The notes: generated by a model not told the origin, from the sequence alone. Positions 1-9,485 are shown, counted from the stretch's first letter. The stretch: DNA of 64,000 nucleotides from AV69 sp963742315 (GCA_963742315.1 CAVULE010000015.1:186001-250000), one strand, 5' to 3'. Numbers and translations: made by a program.

Positions 1-431
1 CTAGGGATTTTTTCCGCCATGGTACTGAAACCGCGAATGTCGCAGACCAACAATGCGACGGATCGAATGGCGGCGGCCGTGCTATCGATGGAGCCAGCGA
101 CAGTGGGTTCGAGCTGAGCCGTAGAAAAATCCTCCTCGATCTGCTCGAAGCGCAGCTCATTATGAGCAATCCGGATTCGCGCGCCTTCGCTCAGTGTTGT
201 CGGCATCACCACGCGCTGGTCATCGACGAAGGTGCCGTTGCGACTCCCGAGATCGATGAGTTGATAACGGTATCCGTCGTGACACCGAAGAAGAGCGTGC
301 TGACGGGAGACGAGTGGGCTGCCGTGCAGGCAAATGGTGTTGTCGCTCGTGCGTCCGATAGTGGCTGTATTGCCAATAATGAGCTCGAACGGCTCGCCGA
401 CGCTGGGCGTGACCTGAAGTCTGGCAGGCAT
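1..431 (-). CDS. FHA domain-adenylate/guanylate cyclase, 5' part (cut by window edge)
   Basis: Reading the minus strand from an ATG at 431 gives an open frame to base 1. The first ~95 residues form a forkhead-associated (phosphothreonine-binding) domain, with the strand IGRTSDN, the SRQHA motif and GSRNGTFVDD. After a short linker comes VALLVCDIRGFSTMAEK, the start of a class III nucleotide cyclase catalytic domain. Such FHA-cyclase proteins couple recognition of a phosphorylated partner to cAMP or cGMP production. The gene is divergent from a Ser/Thr kinase, a natural source of the phosphothreonine ligand. The cyclase core lies outside the window, so activity cannot be judged. Confidence 0.85.
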   Translation of the reverse strand, partial: MPARLQVTPSVGEPFELIIGNTATIGRTSDNTICLHGSPLVSRQHALLRCHDGYRYQLIDLGSRNGTFVDDQRVVMPTTLSEGARIRIAHNELRFEQIEEDFSTAQLEPTVAGSIDSTAAAIRSVALLVCDIRGFSTMAEKIP

Positions 432-465
432 AAGGGTGAGTCGGATTATCTGATATCGAATCGCG

Positions 466-508
466 CGCGACAAGGTCGCGTTGTTGGGCGACGAATAGTC
501 GTTATAAT
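466..508 (+). promoter_or_regulatory. Putative sigma-70 promoter with adjoining inverted repeat, upstream of the Ser/Thr kinase
   Basis: TTGTTG at 481-486 and TATAAT at 503-508 are separated by 16 bp. Transcription would begin about 514-516, only a few bases before the ATG at 520, so the kinase mRNA would be nearly leaderless; this fits the lack of a Shine-Dalgarno sequence. Just upstream, CGCGAC (466-471) and GTCGCG (475-480) form an inverted repeat that could be an operator in the divergent intergenic region. Confidence 0.5.
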
Positions 509-519
509 TGGCCCCGTCG

Positions 520-2622
520 ATGCCGGAGAGAATCAGCTTCGATCATTATCAAACCCTCACTCGTGAGGATGGCTCGCCCGTCGAGCTCGGCCGCGGCGCG
601 ATGGGAATCACGTATAAGGCGTTCGACACAAACCTGCGAGTGAATGTCGCGCTTAAGGTGATCAACTCAAAGTTGCTCGAGAGTAGCGTCGCGCAGCAGC
701 GCTTCCTGCGCGAGGCGCGGGCGGCAGCGCAGTTGCGCCATCCCAATGTCGCTTCCGTCTTCCATCTCGGGACCAGCGGCAACGCCTTCTACTACGCTAT
801 GGAATTTGTCGATGGCGAAACGCTTGAATCGTTCATTCGACGCGAGGGACCGGTGAGTCCTGTGATGGCGCTGCGGATCACATTACAGGTCACGCGCGCT
901 CTCGCTGCCGCAACAAGACATCACCTCGTTCATCGCGATATCAAACCGGCGAATCTGATGCTTGTGAAAGACGATGACGATTTCTTGGTGAAGGTCATCG
1001 ATTTCGGTCTCGCCAAATCAATCAAGCATACGGACGACGAGGATCTGGCAACGCTTTCAATGGGAGGTTTTGTCGGCACAGCGCACTTCGCCAGTCCGGA
1101 GCAGCTCGAGGAAAAGGAAATCGATGTGCGCTCCGACATCTATTCGCTGGGTGTGACGCTCTGGTATATGCTGGCCGGACAAGTGCCGTTTGGTGGCTCG
1201 CTCGCGCAAGTGATGAGCCAGCACCTTCACAAGCCCCCACCGCTGGAACGATTACAAAATGTGCCGGCGTGTTTGCGTGCGCTCGTGGCGCACATGATCG
1301 AAAAAAATCCGCTTAAGCGCCCGCAGACCCCGGTCGAACTTCGTGTTGCAATCGAGAAATGCCTCGCCCAAATCGCATCGGAACAGAATTTTCCTGCGCC
1401 GATAGACGAAGCACGTGCTGAAATTCAGCACGAGCGGCGCGCCCGCCCAAACGTAGCCAGAGCGATCCTCTGGTCGATAGCAGCCGTTGTCGTGTTGCTC
1501 GGGTTCGGCGCGCTGCTGTTGTTTAAACGCGATTGGCCGACAGAAGTCCGCGCGCCGCGGAGTGCAGTGACTTCGCCATTTTCGGCGCCTGTCCCAAGCG
1601 GCGTGCCGCTGGTCGTGCAATCCGTCTCGCCCGGAACAGCCCCGGCATCGCCGCGCGCAGCTCCGTCACCGGAGGAGCAGGAAGTTTGGCGGACGGCAAT
1701 TGCGGAAGCGCAGAAATATGAAGCCGCGCACGATTGGCCGGCAGCCGTAGCGGCCTACGTCCGCCTGCAGAAAAATTTCCCACAGAAGGAACTTGGTCGC
1801 GTAAATCTCGAATTGTTACTCAGCAAATTGCGATCCGAAGACACGGTGCGTGAGGAGAATTTCGATGCGCTGCGCGGGCCGCTGACCGAGGCCGCAAAGA
1901 TGGAAATCGTGAGTGCAATGGAGATGCTAGGTGATTTTCTGCGCCAGCGCGATCCGAAAGCTTCCTTCGATTGGCTTTGCGCGGCAGCGGCACGTGGGCG
2001 CGCGCATGCGATGACAGAGGTGGGTCTGCGTTTTTCCAATGGTGCGGGTGTTGATCGCGACTTCGTGAAAGCCGCGCAGTGGTTCGAACAGGGACGCGCA
2101 GCGGGCGATGTGGCCGCGGGAATGTTACTGGCGGAGTGCTATCTGCTCGGCAAAGGCGTAAGTAAAAATTCAACGAAAGCGGTCGCGCTTTTGCAGAACG
2201 CCGCGTCGGCAAATGACCCGCGCGCGATGGATCGACTAGCAAATTGTTACCACAAGGGCATCGGAACTGAGCGCAATGATCGCGAGGCTTTCCGCCTCTA
2301 CAGCGCGGCGTCGAAATTGAATTATCTCGATTCGATGGGCAATCTCGGCGTCCTTTACCTCACAAGCGACGAAACGGATCTCGGCAAAGACCAGGCGAAG
2401 CGAACAGAAAAAGCGGTGAGTCTTTTCCGCGACGGCGCCAGACAGAACAATGCCCTGTGCATGTATTTGTATGCGCGTTGTCTAGAGGCTGGTACTGGCG
2501 TGAGCGCCGACGCCCAGGAAGCAGCCGTGTGGTATCGACGCGCTGCGAACAGCGGCAATCCCGCTGCTCAGGAATGGTGCCGACAACACAACCTTGACCC
2601 GGGATCGAATCCGTCGCCGTGA
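520..2622 (+). CDS. Membrane-anchored serine/threonine protein kinase with C-terminal Sel1 repeats
   Basis: A Hanks-type kinase of 700 residues. The glycine loop GRGAMG lies at 24-29, the ATP-binding Lys in VALKV at 46, the catalytic HRDIKPANL at 138-146, DFG at 161-163 and an SPEQ form of the APE motif near 192. One transmembrane helix (about 314-335) separates the cytoplasmic kinase from a Pro/Ala-rich linker and a C-terminal array of Sel1-like repeats (about 480-690, pattern A..L...Y..G.GV..D...A..W), presumably a sensor or scaffold. A TTG at 508 could add four residues, but the ATG at 520 is preferred because it follows the promoter closely and the protein then begins MPERISFDHY. The divergent FHA protein may read its phosphorylation output. 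Confidence 0.93.
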   Translation: MPERISFDHYQTLTREDGSPVELGRGAMGITYKAFDTNLRVNVALKVINSKLLESSVAQQRFLREARAAAQLRHPNVASVFHLGTSGNAFYYAMEFVDGETLESFIRREGPVSPVMALRITLQVTRALAAATRHHLVHRDIKPANLMLVKDDDDFLVKVIDFGLAKSIKHTDDEDLATLSMGGFVGTAHFASPEQLEEKEIDVRSDIYSLGVTLWYMLAGQVPFGGSLAQVMSQHLHKPPPLERLQNVPACLRALVAHMIEKNPLKRPQTPVELRVAIEKCLAQIASEQNFPAPIDEARAEIQHERRARPNVARAILWSIAAVVVLLGFGALLLFKRDWPTEVRAPRSAVTSPFSAPVPSGVPLVVQSVSPGTAPASPRAAPSPEEQEVWRTAIAEAQKYEAAHDWPAAVAAYVRLQKNFPQKELGRVNLELLLSKLRSEDTVREENFDALRGPLTEAAKMEIVSAMEMLGDFLRQRDPKASFDWLCAAAARGRAHAMTEVGLRFSNGAGVDRDFVKAAQWFEQGRAAGDVAAGMLLAECYLLGKGVSKNSTKAVALLQNAASANDPRAMDRLANCYHKGIGTERNDREAFRLYSAASKLNYLDSMGNLGVLYLTSDETDLGKDQAKRTEKAVSLFRDGARQNNALCMYLYARCLEAGTGVSADAQEAAVWYRRAANSGNPAAQEWCRQHNLDPGSNPSP

Positions 2623-2637
2623 TTTTCGCGGCGACGG
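2611..2637 (+). terminator. Stem-loop overlapping the kinase stop codon
   Basis: CCGTCGCCG (2611-2619) pairs perfectly with CGGCGACGG (2629-2637) around a nine-base loop that contains the TGA stop (2620-2622). No T tract follows, so it may be a weak terminator or an mRNA 3' stabilising hairpin rather than a classical Rho-independent terminator. Confidence 0.4.
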
Positions 2638-2689
2638 GCCAAGCAAATGTCTTGCAACCGGAAAGCGTGTAACTCTAGACTCGCAACTT

Positions 2690-3199
2690 ATGAGAATTGT
2701 GACCCTGAAGACTTCGTCGCTCTTGGCGGCAGCGTCCATCGTCACCGGTTGCGCTGATCTCACGCCGTTAGAAAATGCCGGTATATTCGGCGCCGCGGGC
2801 GGCGCAGCGGCAGGAGGAATCGCGCACGCCTCGGGTGCGAGCACGGGCCAATCCGTCGCCATCGGAGCGGCGACGGGAGCAGCAATCGCGGCCGTCACTT
2901 ATATCATCGCAAAACACCAGGCAACAGAGCGCCAACACCGCATCGCAGAGGAGAGGGCCCAGCGCGCCTACGCCGAACGCAAGAGCCAGTTGAAAGCGCG
3001 CAAAACGCGCTACATCGCAGTCGACACCGAGAAAGATGAGCATACCTCGCCGGGAGCAAAGAAGAGCGTTATGATCTGGGACACCCAATCGCAGGAAGTA
3101 GTTGGAAACAATGTTTATGACGTCAAAAGTCCGCCGCCAGTTGGTTCGACCGCGAAGTTCGACACCTACTCCGCCGAGTACGTCGGGTCGGGCGGCTAA
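2690..3199 (+). CDS. Glycine-zipper lipoprotein
   Basis: 169 residues. The N-terminus is a lipoprotein signal ending in the lipobox VTGC (Cys about residue 21), so the mature protein should be lipid-anchored. It is followed by a Gly/Ala-rich zipper (FGAAGGAAAGGIA and IGAATGAAIAA) typical of membrane-inserting glycine-zipper outer-membrane proteins, then a basic, helical Glu/Arg-rich stretch and a small soluble tail. An upstream in-frame start at 2594 would put a charged leader in front of the signal peptide and overlap the kinase gene, so the ATG at 2690 is chosen. The exact function is not recognisable. Confidence 0.8.
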   Translation: MRIVTLKTSSLLAAASIVTGCADLTPLENAGIFGAAGGAAAGGIAHASGASTGQSVAIGAATGAAIAAVTYIIAKHQATERQHRIAEERAQRAYAERKSQLKARKTRYIAVDTEKDEHTSPGAKKSVMIWDTQSQEVVGNNVYDVKSPPPVGSTAKFDTYSAEYVGSGG

Positions 3200-3276
3200 T
3201 CCTTGGCCGTAGGATCAAGGTCCAACACTCACCTGACGCGGACCACTTTACTTGTTGCATCAACAACTAACGACAT

Positions 3277-3819
3277 ATGAGACCGAAATTTAAACTACAC
3301 AAATACCTTATTGTTTCGCTGATCTTTTGTGCGCTCGCCGCTTGCAATACCAGCCCACACGTCACGGTGAAGACCGATTACGATCACGCCGCCGCGTTCG
3401 GCAAATACCATACCTACGCAATCGATACGGCTTCGATCCGTCTAGGGCCCACCACGGCAGCAGCCTTGCAATCTTCGTTGCGTTCCAGCCTGGCAGCCCG
3501 CGGCCTTAAAGAATCGGAGCGTAACGCCGATCTCTACATCGTCCCTATCGTCTTCACGAGAGAGCAACTAAACGTCATCCCTGCACGTGGCTTTACCGCC
3601 TATTCCTCAGCGTATGGACCCTACGGCAGAGGCCACTGGGCAATGAACGCCGATGTCCAGCAGTATACGGAAGGCACCCTTGTGATCGATTTTGTCGATA
3701 GCAAAACGCACAAACTGGTTTTCCGGGGTCTTGGTCAGGCCGCGGTCGGCTCAACCGAGAGGAATGCAGCTGCCGTGCAGGAAGCCGTCAACAAAATTGT
3801 CGCCGCCTATCCGGGATAA
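3277..3819 (+). CDS. DUF4136-family lipoprotein
   Basis: 180 residues with a type II signal peptide (lipobox LAAC, Cys about residue 23). The mature part follows the DUF4136 pattern: TDYDHAAAFGKYHTYAI near the N-terminus, a central AxLxSSLRSSLAARGLKE helix and a C-terminal GTLVIDFVDSKTHKLVFRG strand, ending with a helix that repeats the AVQEAVNKI pattern. Members are outer-membrane lipoproteins of unknown role. It lies 77 bp after another lipoprotein on the same strand, and both may be co-transcribed. Confidence 0.88.
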   Translation: MRPKFKLHKYLIVSLIFCALAACNTSPHVTVKTDYDHAAAFGKYHTYAIDTASIRLGPTTAAALQSSLRSSLAARGLKESERNADLYIVPIVFTREQLNVIPARGFTAYSSAYGPYGRGHWAMNADVQQYTEGTLVIDFVDSKTHKLVFRGLGQAAVGSTERNAAAVQEAVNKIVAAYPG

Positions 3820-4086
3820 GGCCAATTCGACAAGGTGCCGCCCAGTAGCCTGCTAATTGGGCTATTCAACGGCGGATGAGCATCGAACGTTTGGGCCTAA
3901 CGAGACACAAGGTCAGCGACGGCGAGACCTGAGAAGCAGTCAACGCAGCTAAAGGGTGGATGGCAAGCACTCACAGAGTGAATCGTAGGCTATCTCGCGG
4001 TTCGCTGCTTCGCATGGTTAGACATTTTTGGTATGAGGCAAGCCTCTATTATCACCCCAGGCCCATGCGGTAATCCGCTAGGCGAA

Positions 4087-4362
4087 CTACGCAAGATTGC
4101 TGACGCCAATCGTTTCCCAGATCATGAATTCGTCCAGCGTTTGCCGGGTTTGATCCGTGACAAATCCGACAACGGTTGCGTCATCAACGAAGCCGAGCAA
4201 CGGAGTCATGTCCGGAATCAAATCGAATGGGTCGACCAAATAGTTGGGAGCAGCCAGAATCCACGTCAGATCTAAAAATTTAATGCGATCTTCCCGTTCC
4301 GTCTTGCCTTTGGATCGAACACCGTGGTGAACCTGTCGCGCTCCGATTTGATTCGGACCGGA
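4087..4362 (-). pseudogene. DUF1232 (YkvA-like) remnant without a start codon
   Basis: The minus strand, in the same frame as and just after the stop of the long histidine kinase gene, encodes a recognisable DUF1232 core: NYLVDPFDLIPDMTPLLGFVDD, followed by a short helix and a stop at 4087-4089. The hallmark is the P.DLIPD...LG..DD pattern of small YkvA membrane proteins. No ATG, GTG or TTG start precedes the domain after the kinase stop, and the N-terminal ~60 residues usual for the family are missing, so it appears to be a 5'-truncated gene. Translation by reinitiation from a rare start cannot be excluded. Confidence 0.55.
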
Positions 4363-7300
4363 TTACTTTTTCATAGACGCGGATTTCAAGGGAACAATGC
4401 AGGTAATTCGGGTTCCGCTCATTGGCTTTGATTCGATCTCAAAAGTGCCGCCGAGAACGCTCGCCCGATAATCCATGATATGGAGACCAAGACCTTTCGA
4501 GCGCTTCTTCTTTTGGAACCCCTTGCCGTCATCCTCGACCGTTAGTTGCAGCGCGCCACGGTTCTTGCGCACTGAAACCACCACCGTTTTCGCCATAGCG
4601 TGTTTGATCGCATTTGTTAGGGCCTCCTGTGCGATTCGATAAATATTGAGCGCAATGGTTTCATCCGGCAGTTGGATTGTCTGCGTCATATCGAGACGAC
4701 AATGGATGGATGAGCTTTTGTTTGTTTGTGAAACTAGCGCGCGCATCGCCGCAGTAAATTCGCCCCCGCTGAGTTTCACAGGTTGGAAACCGCGCGCGAG
4801 ATTGCGCGCCAGTGTGACGTTGCGGTTAACGATTTCTGCAGCCTCGCCCAGTGTTTTCGCCGCTGCCGGGTTCTTTGCAGCGGTTCTGTTGGCGCTGGAT
4901 TTCAAAAACAACGCCGCTGCCGTCAATTCCTGGCAAACAATGTCGTGCAAATCCTGGCCTATCCGTCGTTTTTCCCGCTCGCTGATTTCGAGCAAATCGC
5001 GCTCGAGCTGCTGACGTTGTGCCATTGTCTGCTCCAGTTCTCTATTAGTTGCCAGAAGATCTCGAGTCCGCTCGTTGACTCGTTCTTCCATTTTGTCGTG
5101 GGACTGGCGCAACGCTTCCTCGGCATTTCGCTGCTCGGTGGCATCGCGCGCGATCTTGGCGTAACCACGCAAGTTCCCATTCTCATCGTCGAGCCGATGC
5201 ATGATTCCGTCGACCCAGATGCGCCTTCCATCCTTGCGCATATGCCAGCGGCGATCAGGGGCGGACCCGTCGCGTCGAGCGATCGCCATCTCCTTTTCCT
5301 CGGCTTCACTGGCGCGATCTTCGGGCGTGAAGATTATTTCGCCGGTTTGCCCCAAGGCTTCTTCCGCAAGCCAGCCGAACACGCGCTCCGCGCCCTTGCT
5401 CCAATAGATAATGTGATTGCCCGAATCCATCAGGAACATCGCGTACTCCGGCGCGCCTTCGATGAGGAGCCGCAATTTCTCTTCGCTTTCGCGCAACTGC
5501 TCCGAGCGCTCCTTCTCGTCGGTTACATCCCGTGCCACGCCGGCGATGCGGACGACGTTGCCCTCTGCGTCGCGGATCGGAAAACCGGTGTCGCGAATCC
5601 AGCGCTGCTCGCCGTCGCTCGGCCGAATGATGCGGTAATTGCGCGTGAAAGTTTCGCCAGCAAGTGCCCGTGGCAGTCCAGTTGCGACTTCTTGGCGGTC
5701 CTCGGGCATGACCAAATCGAGTCCCCGTTTGCGGTCGCGCATGACAAGCTCGCGCGGTTGACCAAACATCTTTTCGTAAATCGGATTGATGTATTCAAGC
5801 TGCTGCGTCTTCGCGTTGAGTATCCAAAAGACGTCAGCTGAATTTTCCGCGAATTGCCGGAAGCGCTCCTCGCTCGCGCGCAATCGTTCCTCCGCCTCTT
5901 TCTTGTCGCTAATGTCGAGCACGTACTCGACACCTAAATTCTCAGCAAGTTTTGTCCCGGTGAAAAGGCCCCACCAAAGGCTCCCGTCCTTGCGGATATA
6001 TTCCTTTTCATACGGACCGATTTTTCCGGTCGCGCCGAATCGATTCATTTCCTCGTGCGTTAACGACATCCATTCCGGCGGCGTCATTTTATCCCAGCGC
6101 ACGAGTCCTTCTTCCACGTCGTCACGCGTGTAACCGGTCATTTTCAAGAATGCCTCGTTCGTTTCCGTGATGCGGCCATCGCGCGAGAAGAAGAAAACGC
6201 CGATGGTTTCGATCTCGATCGCACTGCGTAACCGCGCCTCACTTCGGCGAAGAGCTTCTTCGGCTTCTTTTCGGCGCGTGATATCGATGAACGTCGCCAC
6301 TACGCCGGCGATGCGATCCTCCGTCGTGCGATAGGGCGCGATTCGCGTCAAATACCATGTGTCGTCGGTCACCTGCAATTCACGTTCGATCATCCGCAAG
6401 TCTCGCAGCACGTTCTCCGCTTCGGCGACGAAGTCTGGGTAGTTGAGCCGACTCGTGATGTCCGAGATGACGCGGCCCCTATCCGACTCGATGAGATTAA
6501 AAATCTTTTGCGCACTCGGAGTGAACCGCTGAATAAGCAGCTCCCGATCTAAAAAAATTGTCCCGATATCGGTCGACGCCATCAGATTGTTGAGATCGGC
6601 ATTCGTTAGGTTCAACTCCTCGACGCTGCTCTTCAGCTCGTGATTGACCGTGAGCATCTCTTCGTTGATCGACTGCAATTCCTCCTTGTTCGTCTCTAGC
6701 TCTTCGGCCGCGGAACGCATCTCTTCGTTCATTGCCTGGAGCTCTTCATTCGCAGCTTTCAACTCCTCATTCGCCGATTCGTATTGCTCGACCGTGGCGT
6801 TGAGTTGTTCCCTCAGGAACTGGATCTCGGCGGCGGCGTCCCGTGCCATTGTCTCGTGCGCGGGCGCCGCGTCGGAGACGATTGGCGGGCCGCGCCGTTT
6901 CTCAAACAAGACTAGGAAAAATCCGTGCGCCTGATCGCTCGCGCGCATGGGACGCACTTCAAGAGAAATCATTTCCTCCGTGCCCTTGATCTCAACTCGC
7001 TGTGGCGACGTCTTCACCGCTTCCTGCGATCGCCCGGCTCGAAAAAGGGCCGCCCGCAGTTCGATCTGTAACGCCGGGTCGATCACCTTAACGATGTTTG
7101 CTGTCGGCTCGCCCCCGACGAAGTGAAGATAACGCCCGGCACTTTCGGAAAGGTGCACGATCTCATGTGACTCATTCACAACGATTGACGGCGGCCCGTA
7201 TTGCTCGAGTAAACGCAGATGTAGTTCGCCAAAGAGAACTTCGCGCCGCGACTGGCCCGCCTGAGCCGCTTCCGCGGTATCGATCATCGCAATTCTCGCG

Positions 7301-8976
7301 CCGCTGTGCGGTTGCAATCGCACGGTTCGCGTTTGCCAGAGAGGCAGTGATCGCACTGTTCTCCCGAGAGCGAGCGAAGGAAACGATTTCCAGTTAGAGC
7401 GGGGCGTGGAACGGCGCACAAACAACCGTTGCTTCGCGTCCACCGGAGAAAAAAGTGATTGCGCAGTGTTGTTATTTTCCGAGTTGCCGACGAAAAGCAG
7501 GCCGTCCGGACGCAATGCGAAATGAAAAACATCGAATATTTGCGCCTGCGCCTCAGCTGTCAGGTAAATGAGAAGGTTGCGGCAGGAAATAAGATCGCAA
7601 CGCGAGAATGGTGAATCCTTCAACACATTGTGCGGAGCGAAAAGAACCCTCTCGCGGATTTTCTTGCGCACGCGGTAACGGCCCTGCTCGCGCACAAAGA
7701 ACGCACGCAACCGTTCCGGCGACACGTCCTCCTCGATCATTAACGGGTAATGCCCGTCGCGCGCTTCCGCGATCGCCTGCTCATCGATGTCCGTGGCGAA
7801 AACCTGAATCCTTGGCGGGTCCTTGTGCCGCCCGGCATGTTCGGAAAGCAAAATCGCGATCGAATATGCTTCCTCGCCGGTAGCGCAGCCCGCCACCCAT
7901 ACGCGAATCACGTCGTCCTTCTGCTTGCCACCAAAGACTTGCGGAATGTGGGTCGCGAGCGCAGTGAAAGCATCGCGATCGCGAAAGAAATGCGTGACGC
8001 CGATGAGCAGATCCTGAAAGAGCGAGCTTGTCTCGAGCGGATGCACGCGCATGAATTCGAGATACTGCGGAATGGTTTCGACCGAATTGACCTGCATTCG
8101 CCGCGCGATCCGGCGCAACACCGTCGCGCGCTTGTAATGTTCGAAATCGTGCCCGGTCTTCGCGCGCACATCCGCCAGCACTTCCGCAATCGCCGATTCG
8201 TCTTCGCTATCGCGCGTCTCCTCGGAAACCGTTTCGCCGCCCGGCGCGTCTTCCACTTTCGCATCCGGCTCGGCCGCCTCCGGAATTTCCGGCGGCAACT
8301 TCATCCGGTTCTCGTTCTGGACAAACTCCAATAGCTTCGGCGCCAACTTTGCTACCGGCAGTACCCAATCGACCATCCCGCTCTCGATCGCCGCGCCAGG
8401 CATGCTGTCATATTCGGCTTCGTCGGGATCCTGCGCGATCGTTAGCCCGCCGTGCGCGCGAACGTGTTTCAGCCCGATCATGCCATCGGAGTCCGCGCCC
8501 GACATGATTACGCAGACTGCGCGCTGACCGTAAGCCTGCGCGAGCGCGCGAAAAAAAAGGTCGATCGTCACCCGCCGGCCGGGTTGTTGCGCTGGAAGCA
8601 AACAGAGCGTGCTGTCTGCAAACGTCAGCTGGTGATTCGGCGGGATGACATAAACGTGGTTCGGGCGGACCTTCACCGATTCCGTCACCTGCGTCACCGG
8701 CATCTTCGTCTTTTGCTGCAACACGCTCGGCAGCTGGCTCTCGTGTTCCGGCGAAAGATGCATCACCACCACGAACCCGAGCCCGCTCTCCGGATTCATG
8801 TCGGCGAAGAACTGCTGCAATGGTGCTACGCCTCCCGCCGAGGCACCCAGTCCTACGACCGCGGATGGCTCATTAGGGTCACGGCGCTTCTGCGCCCCAT
8901 CACGCGCAATCGCGCTCGCGCCTTCACTCGCAGCAGGATCGCGCGAAGCATCTGAATCTTCTTTCGCCATCACCAT
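4363..8976 (-). CDS. CheB-CheR-PAS hybrid histidine kinase
   Basis: 1537 residues, an unusually complete fusion. The N-terminus is a CheB methylesterase (about 38-225) with Ser46 in GASAGG, His73 in MHLSPEH and Asp164 in MSGADSDG. A CheR methyltransferase follows (about 255-520; SAM loop WVAGCATGEEAYS). Then come a PAS-like region, a long Glu/Asn-rich coiled coil (about 715-800) and four further PAS domains. The C-terminus is a HisKA_3 dimerisation domain (GQDLHDIVCQE, His1344) and a HATPase domain (NAIKH, DDGKG, GLGLHIM). No receiver domain is present. Such proteins are thought to link methylation-type adaptation to phosphotransfer; here no chemotaxis genes are nearby, so the partner regulator is unknown. 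Confidence 0.95.
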   Translation of the reverse strand: MVMAKEDSDASRDPAASEGASAIARDGAQKRRDPNEPSAVVGLGASAGGVAPLQQFFADMNPESGLGFVVVMHLSPEHESQLPSVLQQKTKMPVTQVTESVKVRPNHVYVIPPNHQLTFADSTLCLLPAQQPGRRVTIDLFFRALAQAYGQRAVCVIMSGADSDGMIGLKHVRAHGGLTIAQDPDEAEYDSMPGAAIESGMVDWVLPVAKLAPKLLEFVQNENRMKLPPEIPEAAEPDAKVEDAPGGETVSEETRDSEDESAIAEVLADVRAKTGHDFEHYKRATVLRRIARRMQVNSVETIPQYLEFMRVHPLETSSLFQDLLIGVTHFFRDRDAFTALATHIPQVFGGKQKDDVIRVWVAGCATGEEAYSIAILLSEHAGRHKDPPRIQVFATDIDEQAIAEARDGHYPLMIEEDVSPERLRAFFVREQGRYRVRKKIRERVLFAPHNVLKDSPFSRCDLISCRNLLIYLTAEAQAQIFDVFHFALRPDGLLFVGNSENNNTAQSLFSPVDAKQRLFVRRSTPRSNWKSFPSLALGRTVRSLPLWQTRTVRLQPHSGARIAMIDTAEAAQAGQSRREVLFGELHLRLLEQYGPPSIVVNESHEIVHLSESAGRYLHFVGGEPTANIVKVIDPALQIELRAALFRAGRSQEAVKTSPQRVEIKGTEEMISLEVRPMRASDQAHGFFLVLFEKRRGPPIVSDAAPAHETMARDAAAEIQFLREQLNATVEQYESANEELKAANEELQAMNEEMRSAAEELETNKEELQSINEEMLTVNHELKSSVEELNLTNADLNNLMASTDIGTIFLDRELLIQRFTPSAQKIFNLIESDRGRVISDITSRLNYPDFVAEAENVLRDLRMIERELQVTDDTWYLTRIAPYRTTEDRIAGVVATFIDITRRKEAEEALRRSEARLRSAIEIETIGVFFFSRDGRITETNEAFLKMTGYTRDDVEEGLVRWDKMTPPEWMSLTHEEMNRFGATGKIGPYEKEYIRKDGSLWWGLFTGTKLAENLGVEYVLDISDKKEAEERLRASEERFRQFAENSADVFWILNAKTQQLEYINPIYEKMFGQPRELVMRDRKRGLDLVMPEDRQEVATGLPRALAGETFTRNYRIIRPSDGEQRWIRDTGFPIRDAEGNVVRIAGVARDVTDEKERSEQLRESEEKLRLLIEGAPEYAMFLMDSGNHIIYWSKGAERVFGWLAEEALGQTGEIIFTPEDRASEAEEKEMAIARRDGSAPDRRWHMRKDGRRIWVDGIMHRLDDENGNLRGYAKIARDATEQRNAEEALRQSHDKMEERVNERTRDLLATNRELEQTMAQRQQLERDLLEISEREKRRIGQDLHDIVCQELTAAALFLKSSANRTAAKNPAAAKTLGEAAEIVNRNVTLARNLARGFQPVKLSGGEFTAAMRALVSQTNKSSSIHCRLDMTQTIQLPDETIALNIYRIAQEALTNAIKHAMAKTVVVSVRKNRGALQLTVEDDGKGFQKKKRSKGLGLHIMDYRASVLGGTFEIESKPMSGTRITCIVPLKSASMKK

Positions 8977-9149
8977 TTTTCAAAGTCGTTCGGTTTTTAC
9001 AACGCGACAACAACGGCCACCTATTCTGCCTTAATAAAACGGAACTGGCGCGCGGCATGGTCTTCGGAGATTGCGCGCAAATGAGAGGCGCGTGAAGTGA
9101 ATCCTTAAGTCTAGGACCGGCCCCAGCTGCGGCAATTTTGTTGGGCCGC

Positions 9150-9398
9150 CTAGCCACCGCTCAGTTTTCGCAGGACGCGTGTGAGGGCGTTACCGCTGCG
9201 TTTGGTGTCGCCCCGATCGCCTTGGCCCTTGGCCACTTTTGTCTTGGCCTTGTTGCGCCGATCTGCCGCAAGGGAGCGGCCCACGTTAACGTCCTTCTTG
9301 AATTGACCGGCTGTGTTACGTCTGACGTAGCGCCGATTCCCTTTGCGTGGCTGAATGACAGTTCGTTTACTCGTCTTTCGTGATCGTTTCGTTGGCAT
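9150..9398 (-). CDS. Small basic protein, copy 1 (paralogue of 29927-30175)
   Basis: 82 residues, strongly basic, beginning MPTKRSRKTSKRTVIQPRKG and containing YVRRNTAGQFKK and AKGQGDRGDTK. It shares most of its length with the protein at 29927-30175, so this is a duplicated gene. A Shine-Dalgarno GGAAGGA sits just upstream of the ATG. Composition suggests nucleic-acid binding, but no domain is recognised. The region upstream on this strand carries a short piece matching the 3' end of the kinase gene next to copy 2, showing that the duplicated unit was larger than the gene. Confidence 0.75.
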   Translation of the reverse strand: MPTKRSRKTSKRTVIQPRKGNRRYVRRNTAGQFKKDVNVGRSLAADRRNKAKTKVAKGQGDRGDTKRSGNALTRVLRKLSGG

Positions 9399-9485
9399 TG
9401 ATCCTTCCCTTTTTTGCTCTTATTTCGCACTCCATTCGCTCTTTGGCTTTAGCGGACGCAGAACTGATTTGCGAAAGGGCAAAGT

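Noticed and set aside
4783..5841. 352-residue plus-strand frame opposite the histidine kinase PAS region
   Set aside because: Shadow of the kinase frame; no signal, no domain, and the opposite strand has full motifs.
7750..8334. Long antisense frames across the CheB-CheR kinase
   Set aside because: They follow from the high G+C and codon pattern of the real gene on the other strand and contain no domain.
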